From: Nostoc sp. UHCC 0870
GTDB taxonomy: Bacteria; Cyanobacteriota; Cyanobacteriia; Cyanobacteriales; Nostocaceae
DNA length: 64,000 bases
Assembly (NCBI RefSeq): GCF_022063185.1
Contig: NZ_CP091913.1
Span: forward strand, 4,352,001-4,416,000
Direction: 5' to 3'
Part shown: positions 36,505 through 46,127 of the stretch, piece by piece
How positions within the stretch are numbered: the first letter of the stretch is position 1
Layout: every line of letters starts with the position of its first letter
Notes under the pieces: generated by a model
Databases searched by the model: none
Told to the model about the DNA's origin: nothing
Seen by the model: only the letters and a program-made list of their open reading frames with translations
Translations under genes and position numbers: made by a program

Positions 36505-36727
36505 TACCGCAAGGCGGAATTCAAAATTCAAAATTCAAAATTCAAAATTCAAAATTCAAAATGAATACAGCGTAAGCGTTTCATTGATTTGGAATGGTCT
36601 GTTTATTTCCGCCGACCTGTACTAGTACCGCTACGCGGAAGTCAAAAATCAAAAGTCAAAAGTCCTATATCTTAAAGCTTTGACTGATTGAGAATGGTCT
36701 GTTTATTTCCGCCGTGCTGTACTAGTA
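36501..36727. repeat. Two tandem copies of a CTAGTA-bounded MITE-like repeat
   Basis: Unit 1 (36501-36626) and unit 2 (36620-36727) each start CTAGTACCGC...GCGGAA, contain 7-bp tandem units (ATTCAAA or GTCAAAA) and end GAATGGTCTGTTTATTTCCG followed by CC..CTGTACTAGTA. CTAGTAC/GTACTAG and GCGGAA/TTCCGC are inverted at the two ends. Related copies lie at 51621-51668, 51866-51974 and 55440-55500. The first unit contributes the TAG stop of the preceding gene. Confidence 0.8.
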
Positions 36728-36775
36728 GAGACGTAGCAATGCTACGCCTCTACAATGTTGCTAGATAATCATTCG

Positions 36776-39700
36776 TCAAGCAATTACAGTCATATTGCTA
36801 TGAGTCAGTGCTGCTTTATTTGATAACAAACCTATTTGAACTTTGGCTGCATTGCCGATGCCATCTTCATCAAAGAACAGTTGACCTGTAGTATTGTTGT
36901 AGATAAAGCGATCGCTTGCTGTTGTCGCATTACTACCGAGGCGGAATAGTCCAGAATCGAGTGTACCCAAGGCTTGGCTGAGTCCAAATTCTAACTTGGA
37001 GATTAAAATTGTGTCTTGCCTAACTTTAAAATCAGTAATAATATCAAACTCTCCAGTTCTAGTATCACTCAAATAGAAGCGATCGCGTCCTCTACCACCA
37101 ATCAATAAGTCACTTCCCTTACCACCAACTAACAGATCATCACCATTACCACCGAGTAAGGTATCATTGCCGTCACCACCATACAGGCTATCATTACCTT
37201 TACCACCTAGTATGATATCATTACCACCCAGACCCCGGATCAGATCATTCCTATTAGTACCTATGAGAATATCGTTACCAGGAGTACCAATAATGCCGCC
37301 ACTAGGGTTAATTGTCAAGCTTACAGACGCTGTTGCTGTGCCACCTTTACCATCACTGATACTATAGGTAAAACTATCACTACCAACGTAGCCAGTATTG
37401 GGGGTATAGGTAATAAAGTCATCAGCAAAGTCGCTGGGTGTACCATTGTCGTTGATAACAGCAGTACCGTTGACAGGGTTAGATAATAAACTCAGTTGTA
37501 GCGCATCACCATTAATATCACTGTCATTAGTCAAGACGTTAATGTTAACGGCAGTGTTTTCATCAGTGGTAGCTGTATCATTCACAGCTATAGGTGCAGT
37601 GTTCAAGTTCAGCCCTACAATCACCGGGTCATGGTCTGAGGAACGGAAGGCATCAGGACTATATAAGCTGGTTTGTTGTCCTACTGACTTAAAGTTGGTA
37701 TTGTAGTCTAGAATATTGGGTTCATCTGCATTAATATGCCACTTGACAGAACCACTTACTTGTGCAGCTAGAGAGCTATTGGCTAAAGCATGGTCTAAAG
37801 CACCCCACTGACCACTGAAAACGAAGGAGTAAGAGGTATTTGGTATCAGGTTGTTATATCCGGCACTTTCCAAAGCCCTAATTGGGTCTTCCTGAGCGTA
37901 GGCGTTGATGTCGCCGAGAATTAGGTAATCTGTGTCAGTAGTCCCTGTGGGATTTGTCCCTAACCATGCGGCCAAATCTTGAGATGCACGAGTCCGCGTC
38001 CCATTAGATAAACCTTGACCATCGCCAGCATCAGCATCATCCAAACCCCCAGAACTTGAACCCTTAGATTTAAAGTGATTGATGACAGATGTGAATTGTT
38101 CACCTGTGGAGTTTTGTAGGAATGTCTGGGCTAGGGGTTTACGATTATTGTTATCAAAAGCACCTTGACCAAAGCCATCGGGGACTGTGGCGGCTGCACC
38201 TACGGGGGTAACACTACCGGGTTTATAGATAAAACCAACGGCTATAGCATCTGTACCTAGTTGAGACAGTCCTGGATCAATAAAAGCATAAGTACCAGCA
38301 CCAGCAACAGCATTGAGTCCGTTGACTAAATCTTGAATGGCACTATTTGCACCGTAGCCATCATTTTCAATTTCAATTAGACCGACAACATCGGCATTTA
38401 GTCCCAGAATAGCAGCAATTGTCTTTTGACGCTGGCGGTTGAACTCAGTCAGATTTTCTGCACCCCGTTGTTCAGGACTGGTGAAGCCGCTACCAGTTCC
38501 ATCACCGTTGAAGTAATTGAGGACGTTAAAGCTAGCAACCTTGAGTGTACCGCCTACATTTGGTGTGGTTTCTGGACGAAGATTAGCGGGTGTAAAGTCT
38601 ACGCCTGTTGAGGTTTGAACGCGGTATCCTTCAAAACGATGGTCTAAAACGCCGGTGATATTAGTAACGGTATCGCCACCGCGTAGGGTGTTGGTAGCAC
38701 TTAAAGGTTGACCACCACGACCAAAAAGAATTGGGTCAGGGTTTTGAGTACCTCTACCGTCATCTAAGATAATCCGCCGTGTGGCAATTTCATCTAAATA
38801 AGCAGCGTAGCCAGCAACACTGGGGTCATTGAATTGGGTATATTGTTCTAGTCTGGCATCCGTACCGGGTTGGTTACTATCTCCAGTGGCTGAGAGTACA
38901 ACTTGACCAAAACGGCCGAGTTGGAAATGTTCGGTGACAGTTAAATCCCCACTACCAGCACTGATATTTACTAACATCCCTTCGTAGCGTTCCAACTCAG
39001 CCACGCTAGTTACAGGAAACTCGATGTTAGTGGCTGTAGGTAGTATGTCTGCACCTAAGTTGATGACGCTGCTGATTTGAGATAATTGGGTAAGGCTGCT
39101 GACACTATTGTTAGGGCTAAATTCGCTGACAGTTCCAGTCACCCGGACTTTATCACCGACGCTACCAGAAAATTGTCCTGTAGGGTCGAAAACAAAGATA
39201 CCTTCGGAAGTTGTCGAGTCATTATCAGTATCAGCATCTTCTTCTTGCACGAAGAAACCATTTAACCCTGAACCACCAGGGAAAGCCGCAACCACAACAC
39301 CTTCAATGGTACGAATATCGCCAAAAACAGGGTTAAAAGCTGCACCACTACCTTGAATTTCATGAATTTTGGTAATGCTAAGAACAACATCATTATCGGT
39401 AATTGTAGCGGTGACTGAGCCGATGTTAATACCGTTGTAGCTGTTATCACTACTAGCTACACTGTGGCTGATAATACTAGTGTGTGCGCCTTCTACTAGT
39501 AAATCATCAACTGCGATCGCTGTCACCAATTGGGGTATATTCCAGTTAGCAGGGGTGAAGGTAAGACTAGTAGTGTTGGTTGTGCTTTGGGAATCAGGGG
39601 TGATTGTAATGATGACATCTGCGGTAGGCTGAGTATTGAGTACAATCGTGTAAGTATCCGTTGTACCTCCTTCGGTGAGGTTGGTACTACCACCAGACTC

Positions 39701-40324
39701 AATCAAGGTGACACCAGGTAAGGCTTCTGCGGAAACCTGTAAGTTATCAATTCCTAATCCATGATCATTACCAGCATCATTTACATCACTCCAGCGTAGC
39801 CAGATTTCTTCCCCAGGAGCAAGGGCAAACCCAGTAATATTACCTGAGACATTAACACGGTTGCTGTTATCGTTACCATTTAATGCGCCTGCTGTGCTGG
39901 TAGCAATGGGACTGGTAAAATCTAGGGAATCAACATCAGTCCAAGTTCCCGAATTAATGCTGGTAGCACCAATTTGATAAGCAAAGTCTAGTGTGTGCGG
40001 TGTTGTATTACCAGCATTACGCCATTGTTCGCCAATGTAACTGATAGATAAGGATGTTAGGGTAGTGCCGGTGTCATTCACAAACCGCGCACCGTAGAAA
40101 ATAGAGCCAGTCGAACCAGAAGCCACTGAACCTAAAGCTCTATCTGAGTTACTAGCTGCACCAAAGCTGTAAAGACTACCGGTGTTACTAGAACCAGTAC
40201 CAGCATTAATTAAGGTGCGGCTACTGTACCAATTGGGAATAGTTTGGTTATCCGTCCAAGTTGTGTTAGTTGTGCTGAGGCTATCAAAGTCTTGGAAGTA
40301 AGGCGTGTTGAGGGAAATTGCCAT
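36776..40324 (-). CDS. Extracellular endonuclease/exonuclease/phosphatase with RTX C-terminus (ExeM-like)
   Basis: About 1182 residues from the ATG at 40324 (MAISLNTPYFQDFDSLS); a GTG 16 codons earlier is possible. Order: N-terminal beta-sandwich (1-215), Calx-beta-like region (220-330), OB-fold-like domain (335-470, DIRTIEGVVVAAFPGG), then an ExeM/NucH-type nuclease (about 595-905). The nuclease contains KVASFNVLNYFNGDG, GLIEIENDG, INHFKSKG, YLILGDINAY and SDHDPVIVGL, the metal and catalytic residues of the EEP fold. A cadherin-like domain (911-1005) and RTX nonapeptides (GGxGxDxLx, about 1010-1080) follow. There is no signal peptide; the RTX repeats and C-terminal end suggest type I secretion, calcium-dependent. 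It probably degrades extracellular DNA. It lies convergent to the first and divergent from the second caspase gene. Confidence 0.88.
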   Translation of the reverse strand: MAISLNTPYFQDFDSLSTTNTTWTDNQTIPNWYSSRTLINAGTGSSNTGSLYSFGAASNSDRALGSVASGSTGSIFYGARFVNDTGTTLTSLSISYIGEQWRNAGNTTPHTLDFAYQIGATSINSGTWTDVDSLDFTSPIATSTAGALNGNDNSNRVNVSGNITGFALAPGEEIWLRWSDVNDAGNDHGLGIDNLQVSAEALPGVTLIESGGSTNLTEGGTTDTYTIVLNTQPTADVIITITPDSQSTTNTTSLTFTPANWNIPQLVTAIAVDDLLVEGAHTSIISHSVASSDNSYNGINIGSVTATITDNDVVLSITKIHEIQGSGAAFNPVFGDIRTIEGVVVAAFPGGSGLNGFFVQEEDADTDNDSTTSEGIFVFDPTGQFSGSVGDKVRVTGTVSEFSPNNSVSSLTQLSQISSVINLGADILPTATNIEFPVTSVAELERYEGMLVNISAGSGDLTVTEHFQLGRFGQVVLSATGDSNQPGTDARLEQYTQFNDPSVAGYAAYLDEIATRRIILDDGRGTQNPDPILFGRGGQPLSATNTLRGGDTVTNITGVLDHRFEGYRVQTSTGVDFTPANLRPETTPNVGGTLKVASFNVLNYFNGDGTGSGFTSPEQRGAENLTEFNRQRQKTIAAILGLNADVVGLIEIENDGYGANSAIQDLVNGLNAVAGAGTYAFIDPGLSQLGTDAIAVGFIYKPGSVTPVGAAATVPDGFGQGAFDNNNRKPLAQTFLQNSTGEQFTSVINHFKSKGSSSGGLDDADAGDGQGLSNGTRTRASQDLAAWLGTNPTGTTDTDYLILGDINAYAQEDPIRALESAGYNNLIPNTSYSFVFSGQWGALDHALANSSLAAQVSGSVKWHINADEPNILDYNTNFKSVGQQTSLYSPDAFRSSDHDPVIVGLNLNTAPIAVNDTATTDENTAVNINVLTNDSDINGDALQLSLLSNPVNGTAVINDNGTPSDFADDFITYTPNTGYVGSDSFTYSISDGKGGTATASVSLTINPSGGIIGTPGNDILIGTNRNDLIRGLGGNDIILGGKGNDSLYGGDGNDTLLGGNGDDLLVGGKGSDLLIGGRGRDRFYLSDTRTGEFDIITDFKVRQDTILISKLEFGLSQALGTLDSGLFRLGSNATTASDRFIYNNTTGQLFFDEDGIGNAAKVQIGLLSNKAALTHSNMTVIA

Positions 40325-40533
40325 AATTATTAATATGTAAGCAAAATGGTGAAAAATTGCAAAAATCGTCACAAAACACAGACCTATGCTTGACTAGGTT
40401 GTATTGGCTGTTGTTGCCAAGTCATGTTATTTGTGTAAATAAACACCCAAAATTTACTAGCCTAATGTTAAGAAGATGCTAAAAAACGGTAAAATTACTG
40501 AATGTTTTGATGTCCAAAAAAATCTCTGTAGAT

Positions 40534-40567
40534 GTAGGGTGTGTTAGGCGTAAGCCGTAACGCACCA
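40534..40567. repeat. REP-like repeat (TAGGGTGTGTTAGGCGTAAG family)
   Basis: An imperfect inverted sequence, GTGTTAGGC / GCCGTAACGCAC. From memory, near-identical copies are scattered in many cyanobacterial genomes; only one is present in this window. Confidence 0.5.
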
Positions 40568-40595
40568 AAGATTTTGATCTAAGATAATTGAGTTC

Positions 40596-40641
40596 GTAGT
40601 CAGGACTAAAGTCCTGAAAGAAGGGCTAAAGCCCTTACTAC
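40596..40641. repeat. Double-hairpin repeat closed by an outer stem
   Basis: GTAGT (40596-40600) pairs with ACTAC (40637-40641). Inside are two perfect hairpins: CAGGACT-AA-AGTCCTG (40601-40616) and AAGGGCT-AA-AGCCCTT (40621-40636). A one-arm relative (AAGGACTGAAGTCCTT, ACTAC) is at 30189-30208. Confidence 0.75.
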
Positions 40642-40745
40642 AAACTTTTATTAAAGTGGGTGATTGCATAAAAATACAATGTCAACCCTAACAAGTTAAT
40701 GAAGACAAGGTATCTTGATTTTGAGTTAATTTTTCCTTAACTAAA

Positions 40746-43700
40746 ATGCCCCGTGCTGTTGCTACCAGTAGTTCTCATCAAACCAAGAAAACAATCACCT
40801 CTAAACTGTGGTTGCTACTGGTGGGAGTCAATCAATACCAGGATGTACAACTGCCATCTCTGCGTTATTCCGCAGTTGATTGTCAGGTATTAGCAGAAGC
40901 TTTAACAGGTGCAACTCAAGAACAATTTTCTCAAAAAGAAATTAATATTTATCATGACTTTGCTACAGAATTACCACTGTTAATTAATATTCGCGATCGC
41001 TTAAAGCAAATTACTGCATCTGCTCAACCTACCGACACAATTTTATTTTATTTTTCTGGTCACGGAATGTTACAGCCAAATACACAACAAGCATTTTTGT
41101 GTTTGGCAGATACTCAAAAAGATAACTTAGAAAATACAGGTTTATCTGTTAAAGAATTACTAGAATTTTTAAGTAATAGTGGTGTTCAAAATCAGATAAT
41201 TTGGCTCGATGCTTGTCATAGTGGCGGCATGACTTTACGCGGATTAAATCCCACACCGCAATTAGTGGCAGTTTTACAACAACGGGCTGCTAAAAGTAAA
41301 GGGTTTTATGCCTTACTTTCTTGCGATACAGACCAACAATCATGGGAATTTCCTGAACTGGGGCATGGGGTATTCACCTATTATTTAATGCGGGGTTTAC
41401 GTGGTGAGGCATCTGATAATCAAGGGATGATTTCTGCTGATGGCTTATATCGCTATGTTTATCACCAAACATTGCAATATATAGATAAAACTAACCAACA
41501 ATTAAGATTAATTAACCAACAAAAACGCGGTAAAGGAGATACCGAACTTTATAGTGAATATCCCCTGCAAACACCCAAGCGGATTGTTGAAGGTATCGGG
41601 GAATTAATTATAGGGAAAATTCCGGCGATCGCAGAATCAATTCCCCCTAGAAAAGCATTAGTAATTGAAGGAATTATCGGCTCACAAACAGCCATAGATT
41701 TTAGTAAAGTGTTGGGTAGTGTGGGAGCTTTTGAATTAGAATATTTACCCCGTGCTGCTAATACAACGGCTCAAGATATCCGCGAAAGCATCAAAGAATG
41801 TTTACGTTCTAGCAATCAAATACAAACATATCAGACTGAAGAATCTATTACAGTCTTACTATATCTGCGGGGACGACTAGAAGAAACTTCCACAGGAGAA
41901 GCAGAATTAGTTTTATTAGATGATATTCGGTTGAGTCGTGCTTGGCTCAGACAACAGTTACGCCATTCTATGGTGACACAACAAATTATTATCTTAGATT
42001 GTCCAGTCGGGACGCAAAGTTTATCCTTGCCAGATTGGATAGAAGATTTACAATTAAACTCCACTACAGGACAATGTATTATTGCGGCGACTAGTCCCAA
42101 AACCAACCCAGAATTATTTGCTCAAGCATTGATAGAGACCATAAAAGCTGCTTCTGTCTCTAATGGTTTATCAGTAGCCGCTTGGATTACCCAATTACAA
42201 ATTCATCTAGCAGAACAGCCGCAAATAACTGCATCTCTACCTTTACAAATTTGGCTATCAGGTACACAAGGCGTAATCGAAATTATCCCCGCAACCACTG
42301 GTATACACAACCATCAAAAATCCGCAGTCTTAGATTTAAAAATTTGTCCCTATCGCGGTTTAAAAGCCTTTGGTGAAGAAGATGCTCAATATTTTTACGG
42401 GAGAGAATCCTTAACTCAGCAGTTAATTGCTCACATCGCACACAAATCATTTTTAGCCGTAGTTGGTGCGTCTGGTAGCGGTAAATCCTCCGTTGTCCAA
42501 GCTGGATTAATTTCTCAACTACGTCTAGGAAAACAATTACCTGATAGTGATTCCTGGTTAATTAAAACCATCCGTCCCGGTGCGCGTCCTTTGCAGGCTT
42601 TAGCGCGACGGTTGGGAGAGGTGAGAGGAGCAGGGGAACAGGGGAGCAGAGGGGACAAGGGGGACAAGGTAGAAAATTCTTCTTGGTCTTTAGTCCCCAA
42701 TCCCCAATCCCCATTGCCCCTTATCCCCAGAGGGGGCCCCGAGTTCCCCAATCCCCAATCCCCAGTCCCCAGTCCCCAATCCCCAACTCCCAATCCCCAA
42801 TCCCCCCACCTCCTCCTAGAAGCCATGCTTTACCAAGGGGTAGAAGGCTTTGTTTACTGGTTGCGTAGTCGTCCAGAACCGATGGTTATTTTGGTGGTTG
42901 ACCAGTTTGAAGAATTATTCACCCTTGCACCGGCTGAAGATAGACAGCGATTTTTAGAATTAGTGTTGGGGGCGATAGAATACGCCTCTGATAAATTTAA
43001 ATTGGTGGTGACTGTTAGAGCAGACTTTATCGCCGCTTGTTTGGAAGTATCAGCACTGGCTAATTTATTACAGCAGTCTAGTGTATTAGTTGCACCAAAT
43101 TTAACTGACGATGACTACCGCCGTGTCATTATCAACCCAGCCGAACAGGTGGGTTTAAAAGTTGAGTCGGGACTGGTAGAAATTTTACTCCAGGAGTTAA
43201 ACCACTCGGCTGGAGATTTACCTCTATTGGAATTTGTTTTAGAACAGTTATGGGAATACCGCCAAGCCGGGGAATTAACGCTGACAGCCTATCAGCAACA
43301 AATTGGTGGTATTAAAGGCGCGTTAGAACGTAAAGCACAGGAAGTCTATGAAAATTTAGACTCTGAGGCGAAAGAATGCGCTAGATGGATTTTTCTTTCA
43401 CTGACACAGTTAGGGGAAGGGACAGAAGACACCAGACGCAGGATATTGAAATCTGAGTTAGTGGTGAGGAAATATCCTGATGAATTGGTGGAAAGAACAC
43501 TCTCTGCTTTAACTACAGCAAAATTGGTGGTTGTGAATTTAGAAGAAGAAATAGGAGGACAAGGTAAAAGTTCCTCCCTTCCTTTCCCAACTCCCAACTC
43601 CCAACTCCCTACTTCCTCAGTCACTATCGAAGTAGCGCACGAAATTCTTATCCGTCACTGGTCAACGTTGCGCTGGTGGTTGGAGGAAAATCGTAGTAGA

Positions 43701-46073
43701 CTGCGATCGCAACGTCAAATTGAACAAGCAGCATCTCTGTGGAAACAAAATCATCAACAATCAGATTTTTTGTTACACGGTGTTCGTCTAGCTGAAGCTG
43801 AAGAAATTTATGTTAAATACACAGATGAATTATCTGTTGATGTGCAAAATTTTATTGCTGCTTGTTTAGATGCTCGCCAACAAGAACAATTAGAACAAAA
43901 AAAGCGTCTCCGACAAGCTCAAAAAGCTGTAGTTATCATTAGTGTTTTGGGAATCGCTGCTAGTGGTTTTGGTGGTTTAGCCTATATACAGAAGCGCGCG
44001 GCACAGTTACGAGAAGTTGCAGCTTTAAATGCTTCCTCAGAGGCGTTTTTGTTATCTCATCAACAATTAGAAAGTGTGATAGCTAGTGTTAAAGCTGGAC
44101 GAGAACTCAAACAGGTCTTTGCTCCAGCTAAAGATATACAAATCACAACAGCCGCGACTTTTCAGCAAGCTATTAATAACACTCAAGAAATTAATCGTTT
44201 CCCCGGTCATAATCAACAGGTAAACAGTATAATTTTTCATCCTAGTAGTAAAATTTTAGCTTCTGCTAGCGATGACCGCACAATCAAAATTTGGTCTACA
44301 GATGGGCGATTAATTGAAACTATAGTACATCAACAAAGATTAACTGCGATCGCTTTTAATGTAGATGGTAAATATATTGCTGTTGCTGGTGCTGATCATA
44401 ATATTAAAATCTATGCTTTTGATACTTCTTGTTTAAATTTAGATAACTTAAAAAGCACTGAAACCCGTATCAAAGGCTGTACCACACTCATCAACAACAT
44501 TATCGGACATACAGATGTTGTTACTGATGTTAATTTTAGCCCAGATGGTAAACTCATCGCAACTGCCAGTTTTGATAAAACGATAAAATTATGGCGCACA
44601 GATAACGGGAAATTAATTAATAGTTGGAATGCTCATAATGGTTGGGTAAATTCTGTCAACTTCAGCCCAGATGGTAAAATAATTGCCTCTGGTGGTGAAG
44701 ATAATTTATTAAAATTATGGCGCACAGATAATGGTAAATTAATTAAAACTCTGCCAGGACACAAAGCCCGTATTACCTGCATTAAGTTTAGTCATGATGG
44801 TAAATTTATCGCTTCTGCCAGTGGTGACAAAACTATTAAACTGTGGAATTATCAAGGGAAACTATTACAAAATATAGCAGCACACAATGACCAAATTAAT
44901 CATATTAATTTTAGCCCAGATAATCAAATTTTAGCTTCTGTAAGTGCCGATAGGACTATTAAACTCTGGACATTAGATGGTAGATTAATAAAAACTATTC
45001 AAGGACATGGTGAACAAGTTAAATATGTTAGCTTTAGTCCAAATGGTAAATATATTGCTTCTGGTAGTAGTGATAAAACTATTAAAATTTGGCAACTAAC
45101 ATCTGATAAAATGCCTGTGAGCAATCATGTTCAAGACGTAAATTTTAGTCCTGATGGTAAAACTTTTGTTTCTGGTGGTTGGGATGGTAAAGTAACAATT
45201 TGGCAAAGAACGCAAATTGGGAATGTGTCACCGCTAATTAAATTTACAGCCCATCAAGATATGATTCAAGCTGTTGGTATTAGTCCAGACGGTAAAATTT
45301 TAGCAACAGCCAGTGCTGATAAAACTATTAAAATTTGGAATATTCAAACTCAGCAATTACTCCAAACATTCACAGGACATCAAGACAGAGTTACTAGTAT
45401 TAGCTTTAGTCCAGATAATCAGGTACTCGCTGCTGCAAGTGCTGATAAAACTATTAAAATCTGGCGACTACTAGATAGTCAACTATTAAGAACAATCACA
45501 GGACATAATGATGAAGTGACCAGTATTAATTTTAGTCCTGATGGTAAATTCTTAGTTTCCGGTAGTGCTGACAATACAGTGAAAATTTGGCAAACTACTG
45601 ATGGTACGCTAGTTCAAGATTTACAGGGACATGGTTTAGCGATCGCATCCGTAAAATTTAGCCCAGATGGTAAAATATTAGCCTCCGCCAGTTGGGACAA
45701 TACCATCAAACTTTGGCAAATACCAGACGGGAAGTTAATCCAAACACTCACAGGACATACAGACGGCGTAACCAGCCTCAGTTTTACACCAGATAGTCAA
45801 ATCCTCACTTCAGGTAGTGCCGACAATACAATAAAATTCTGGGATATTACCAACGGTAAATCACTCACAACTTTCTCAGGACATCCTGGGAAAGTGAATA
45901 GTGTTAGTTTTAGCCCCAATGCTAAAGTCTTGGTGAGTGGTGGTGAAGATGCTGGGGTAATGCTGTGGAACTTGGATTTAGATAATTTGATGCAGCAAGG
46001 ATGCTCCCGTATCAGCAATTACCTTCAGCATAACGGGAATATTAGCTCAAGCGATCGCGCTATTTGTAAATAA
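40746..46073 (+). CDS. Caspase-like / STAND NTPase / TM / 14xWD40 protein (second copy)
   Basis: 1775 residues, a paralogue of the gene at 31384 with the same order. Caspase-like domain with His106 (FSGHGML) and Cys157 (LDACHSGG), STAND NTPase with Walker A GASGSGKSS (about 574) and Walker B VILVVDQFEELF (about 715), a membrane segment (about 1060-1083), and fourteen WD40 repeats (about 1153-1748). Both catalytic residues and both nucleotide motifs are intact. Two low-complexity stretches absent from the other copy are inserted in frame: residues about 623-688 (PNPQSP repeats, DNA 42616-42808) and about 940-957 (PTPNSQLP, DNA 43570-43617). They come from intergenic-type heptamer repeats and fall in or beside the NTPase. 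The gene is expected to be expressed from the repeat-bearing gap upstream; function as a ligand-gated protease is inferred. Confidence 0.9.
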   Translation: MPRAVATSSSHQTKKTITSKLWLLLVGVNQYQDVQLPSLRYSAVDCQVLAEALTGATQEQFSQKEINIYHDFATELPLLINIRDRLKQITASAQPTDTILFYFSGHGMLQPNTQQAFLCLADTQKDNLENTGLSVKELLEFLSNSGVQNQIIWLDACHSGGMTLRGLNPTPQLVAVLQQRAAKSKGFYALLSCDTDQQSWEFPELGHGVFTYYLMRGLRGEASDNQGMISADGLYRYVYHQTLQYIDKTNQQLRLINQQKRGKGDTELYSEYPLQTPKRIVEGIGELIIGKIPAIAESIPPRKALVIEGIIGSQTAIDFSKVLGSVGAFELEYLPRAANTTAQDIRESIKECLRSSNQIQTYQTEESITVLLYLRGRLEETSTGEAELVLLDDIRLSRAWLRQQLRHSMVTQQIIILDCPVGTQSLSLPDWIEDLQLNSTTGQCIIAATSPKTNPELFAQALIETIKAASVSNGLSVAAWITQLQIHLAEQPQITASLPLQIWLSGTQGVIEIIPATTGIHNHQKSAVLDLKICPYRGLKAFGEEDAQYFYGRESLTQQLIAHIAHKSFLAVVGASGSGKSSVVQAGLISQLRLGKQLPDSDSWLIKTIRPGARPLQALARRLGEVRGAGEQGSRGDKGDKVENSSWSLVPNPQSPLPLIPRGGPEFPNPQSPVPSPQSPTPNPQSPHLLLEAMLYQGVEGFVYWLRSRPEPMVILVVDQFEELFTLAPAEDRQRFLELVLGAIEYASDKFKLVVTVRADFIAACLEVSALANLLQQSSVLVAPNLTDDDYRRVIINPAEQVGLKVESGLVEILLQELNHSAGDLPLLEFVLEQLWEYRQAGELTLTAYQQQIGGIKGALERKAQEVYENLDSEAKECARWIFLSLTQLGEGTEDTRRRILKSELVVRKYPDELVERTLSALTTAKLVVVNLEEEIGGQGKSSSLPFPTPNSQLPTSSVTIEVAHEILIRHWSTLRWWLEENRSRLRSQRQIEQAASLWKQNHQQSDFLLHGVRLAEAEEIYVKYTDELSVDVQNFIAACLDARQQEQLEQKKRLRQAQKAVVIISVLGIAASGFGGLAYIQKRAAQLREVAALNASSEAFLLSHQQLESVIASVKAGRELKQVFAPAKDIQITTAATFQQAINNTQEINRFPGHNQQVNSIIFHPSSKILASASDDRTIKIWSTDGRLIETIVHQQRLTAIAFNVDGKYIAVAGADHNIKIYAFDTSCLNLDNLKSTETRIKGCTTLINNIIGHTDVVTDVNFSPDGKLIATASFDKTIKLWRTDNGKLINSWNAHNGWVNSVNFSPDGKIIASGGEDNLLKLWRTDNGKLIKTLPGHKARITCIKFSHDGKFIASASGDKTIKLWNYQGKLLQNIAAHNDQINHINFSPDNQILASVSADRTIKLWTLDGRLIKTIQGHGEQVKYVSFSPNGKYIASGSSDKTIKIWQLTSDKMPVSNHVQDVNFSPDGKTFVSGGWDGKVTIWQRTQIGNVSPLIKFTAHQDMIQAVGISPDGKILATASADKTIKIWNIQTQQLLQTFTGHQDRVTSISFSPDNQVLAAASADKTIKIWRLLDSQLLRTITGHNDEVTSINFSPDGKFLVSGSADNTVKIWQTTDGTLVQDLQGHGLAIASVKFSPDGKILASASWDNTIKLWQIPDGKLIQTLTGHTDGVTSLSFTPDSQILTSGSADNTIKFWDITNGKSLTTFSGHPGKVNSVSFSPNAKVLVSGGEDAGVMLWNLDLDNLMQQGCSRISNYLQHNGNISSSDRAICK
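42616..42808 (+). repeat. Heptamer/short repeat cluster inserted in frame in the caspase gene
   Basis: About 190 bp of AGGGGA- and CCCCAATC/CCCCAGTC-type units inside the NTPase-coding region; the equivalent point of the paralogue has about 20 codons instead. The insertion keeps the frame and encodes repeated PNPQSP. Confidence 0.85.
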
Positions 46074-46127
46074 ACCACTCATGGTTCAACCTAGATGATT
46101 AGGGTGGTCAGATCCCCTAGCGTGGTC

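Larger units (their letters stand above)
40325..40745. other. Divergent promoter region with REP-like repeats
   Basis: 421 bp between the nuclease (minus) and the second caspase gene (plus). It holds a GTAGGGTGTGTTAGGCGTAA-type repeat at 40534-40567 and a double hairpin at 40596-40641. No operator was recognised. Confidence 0.6.

Noticed and set aside
40596..40641. tRNA gene
   Set aside because: The nested stems look cloverleaf-like, but the unit is only 46 bp and lacks an anticodon arm, T-loop and acceptor pattern.
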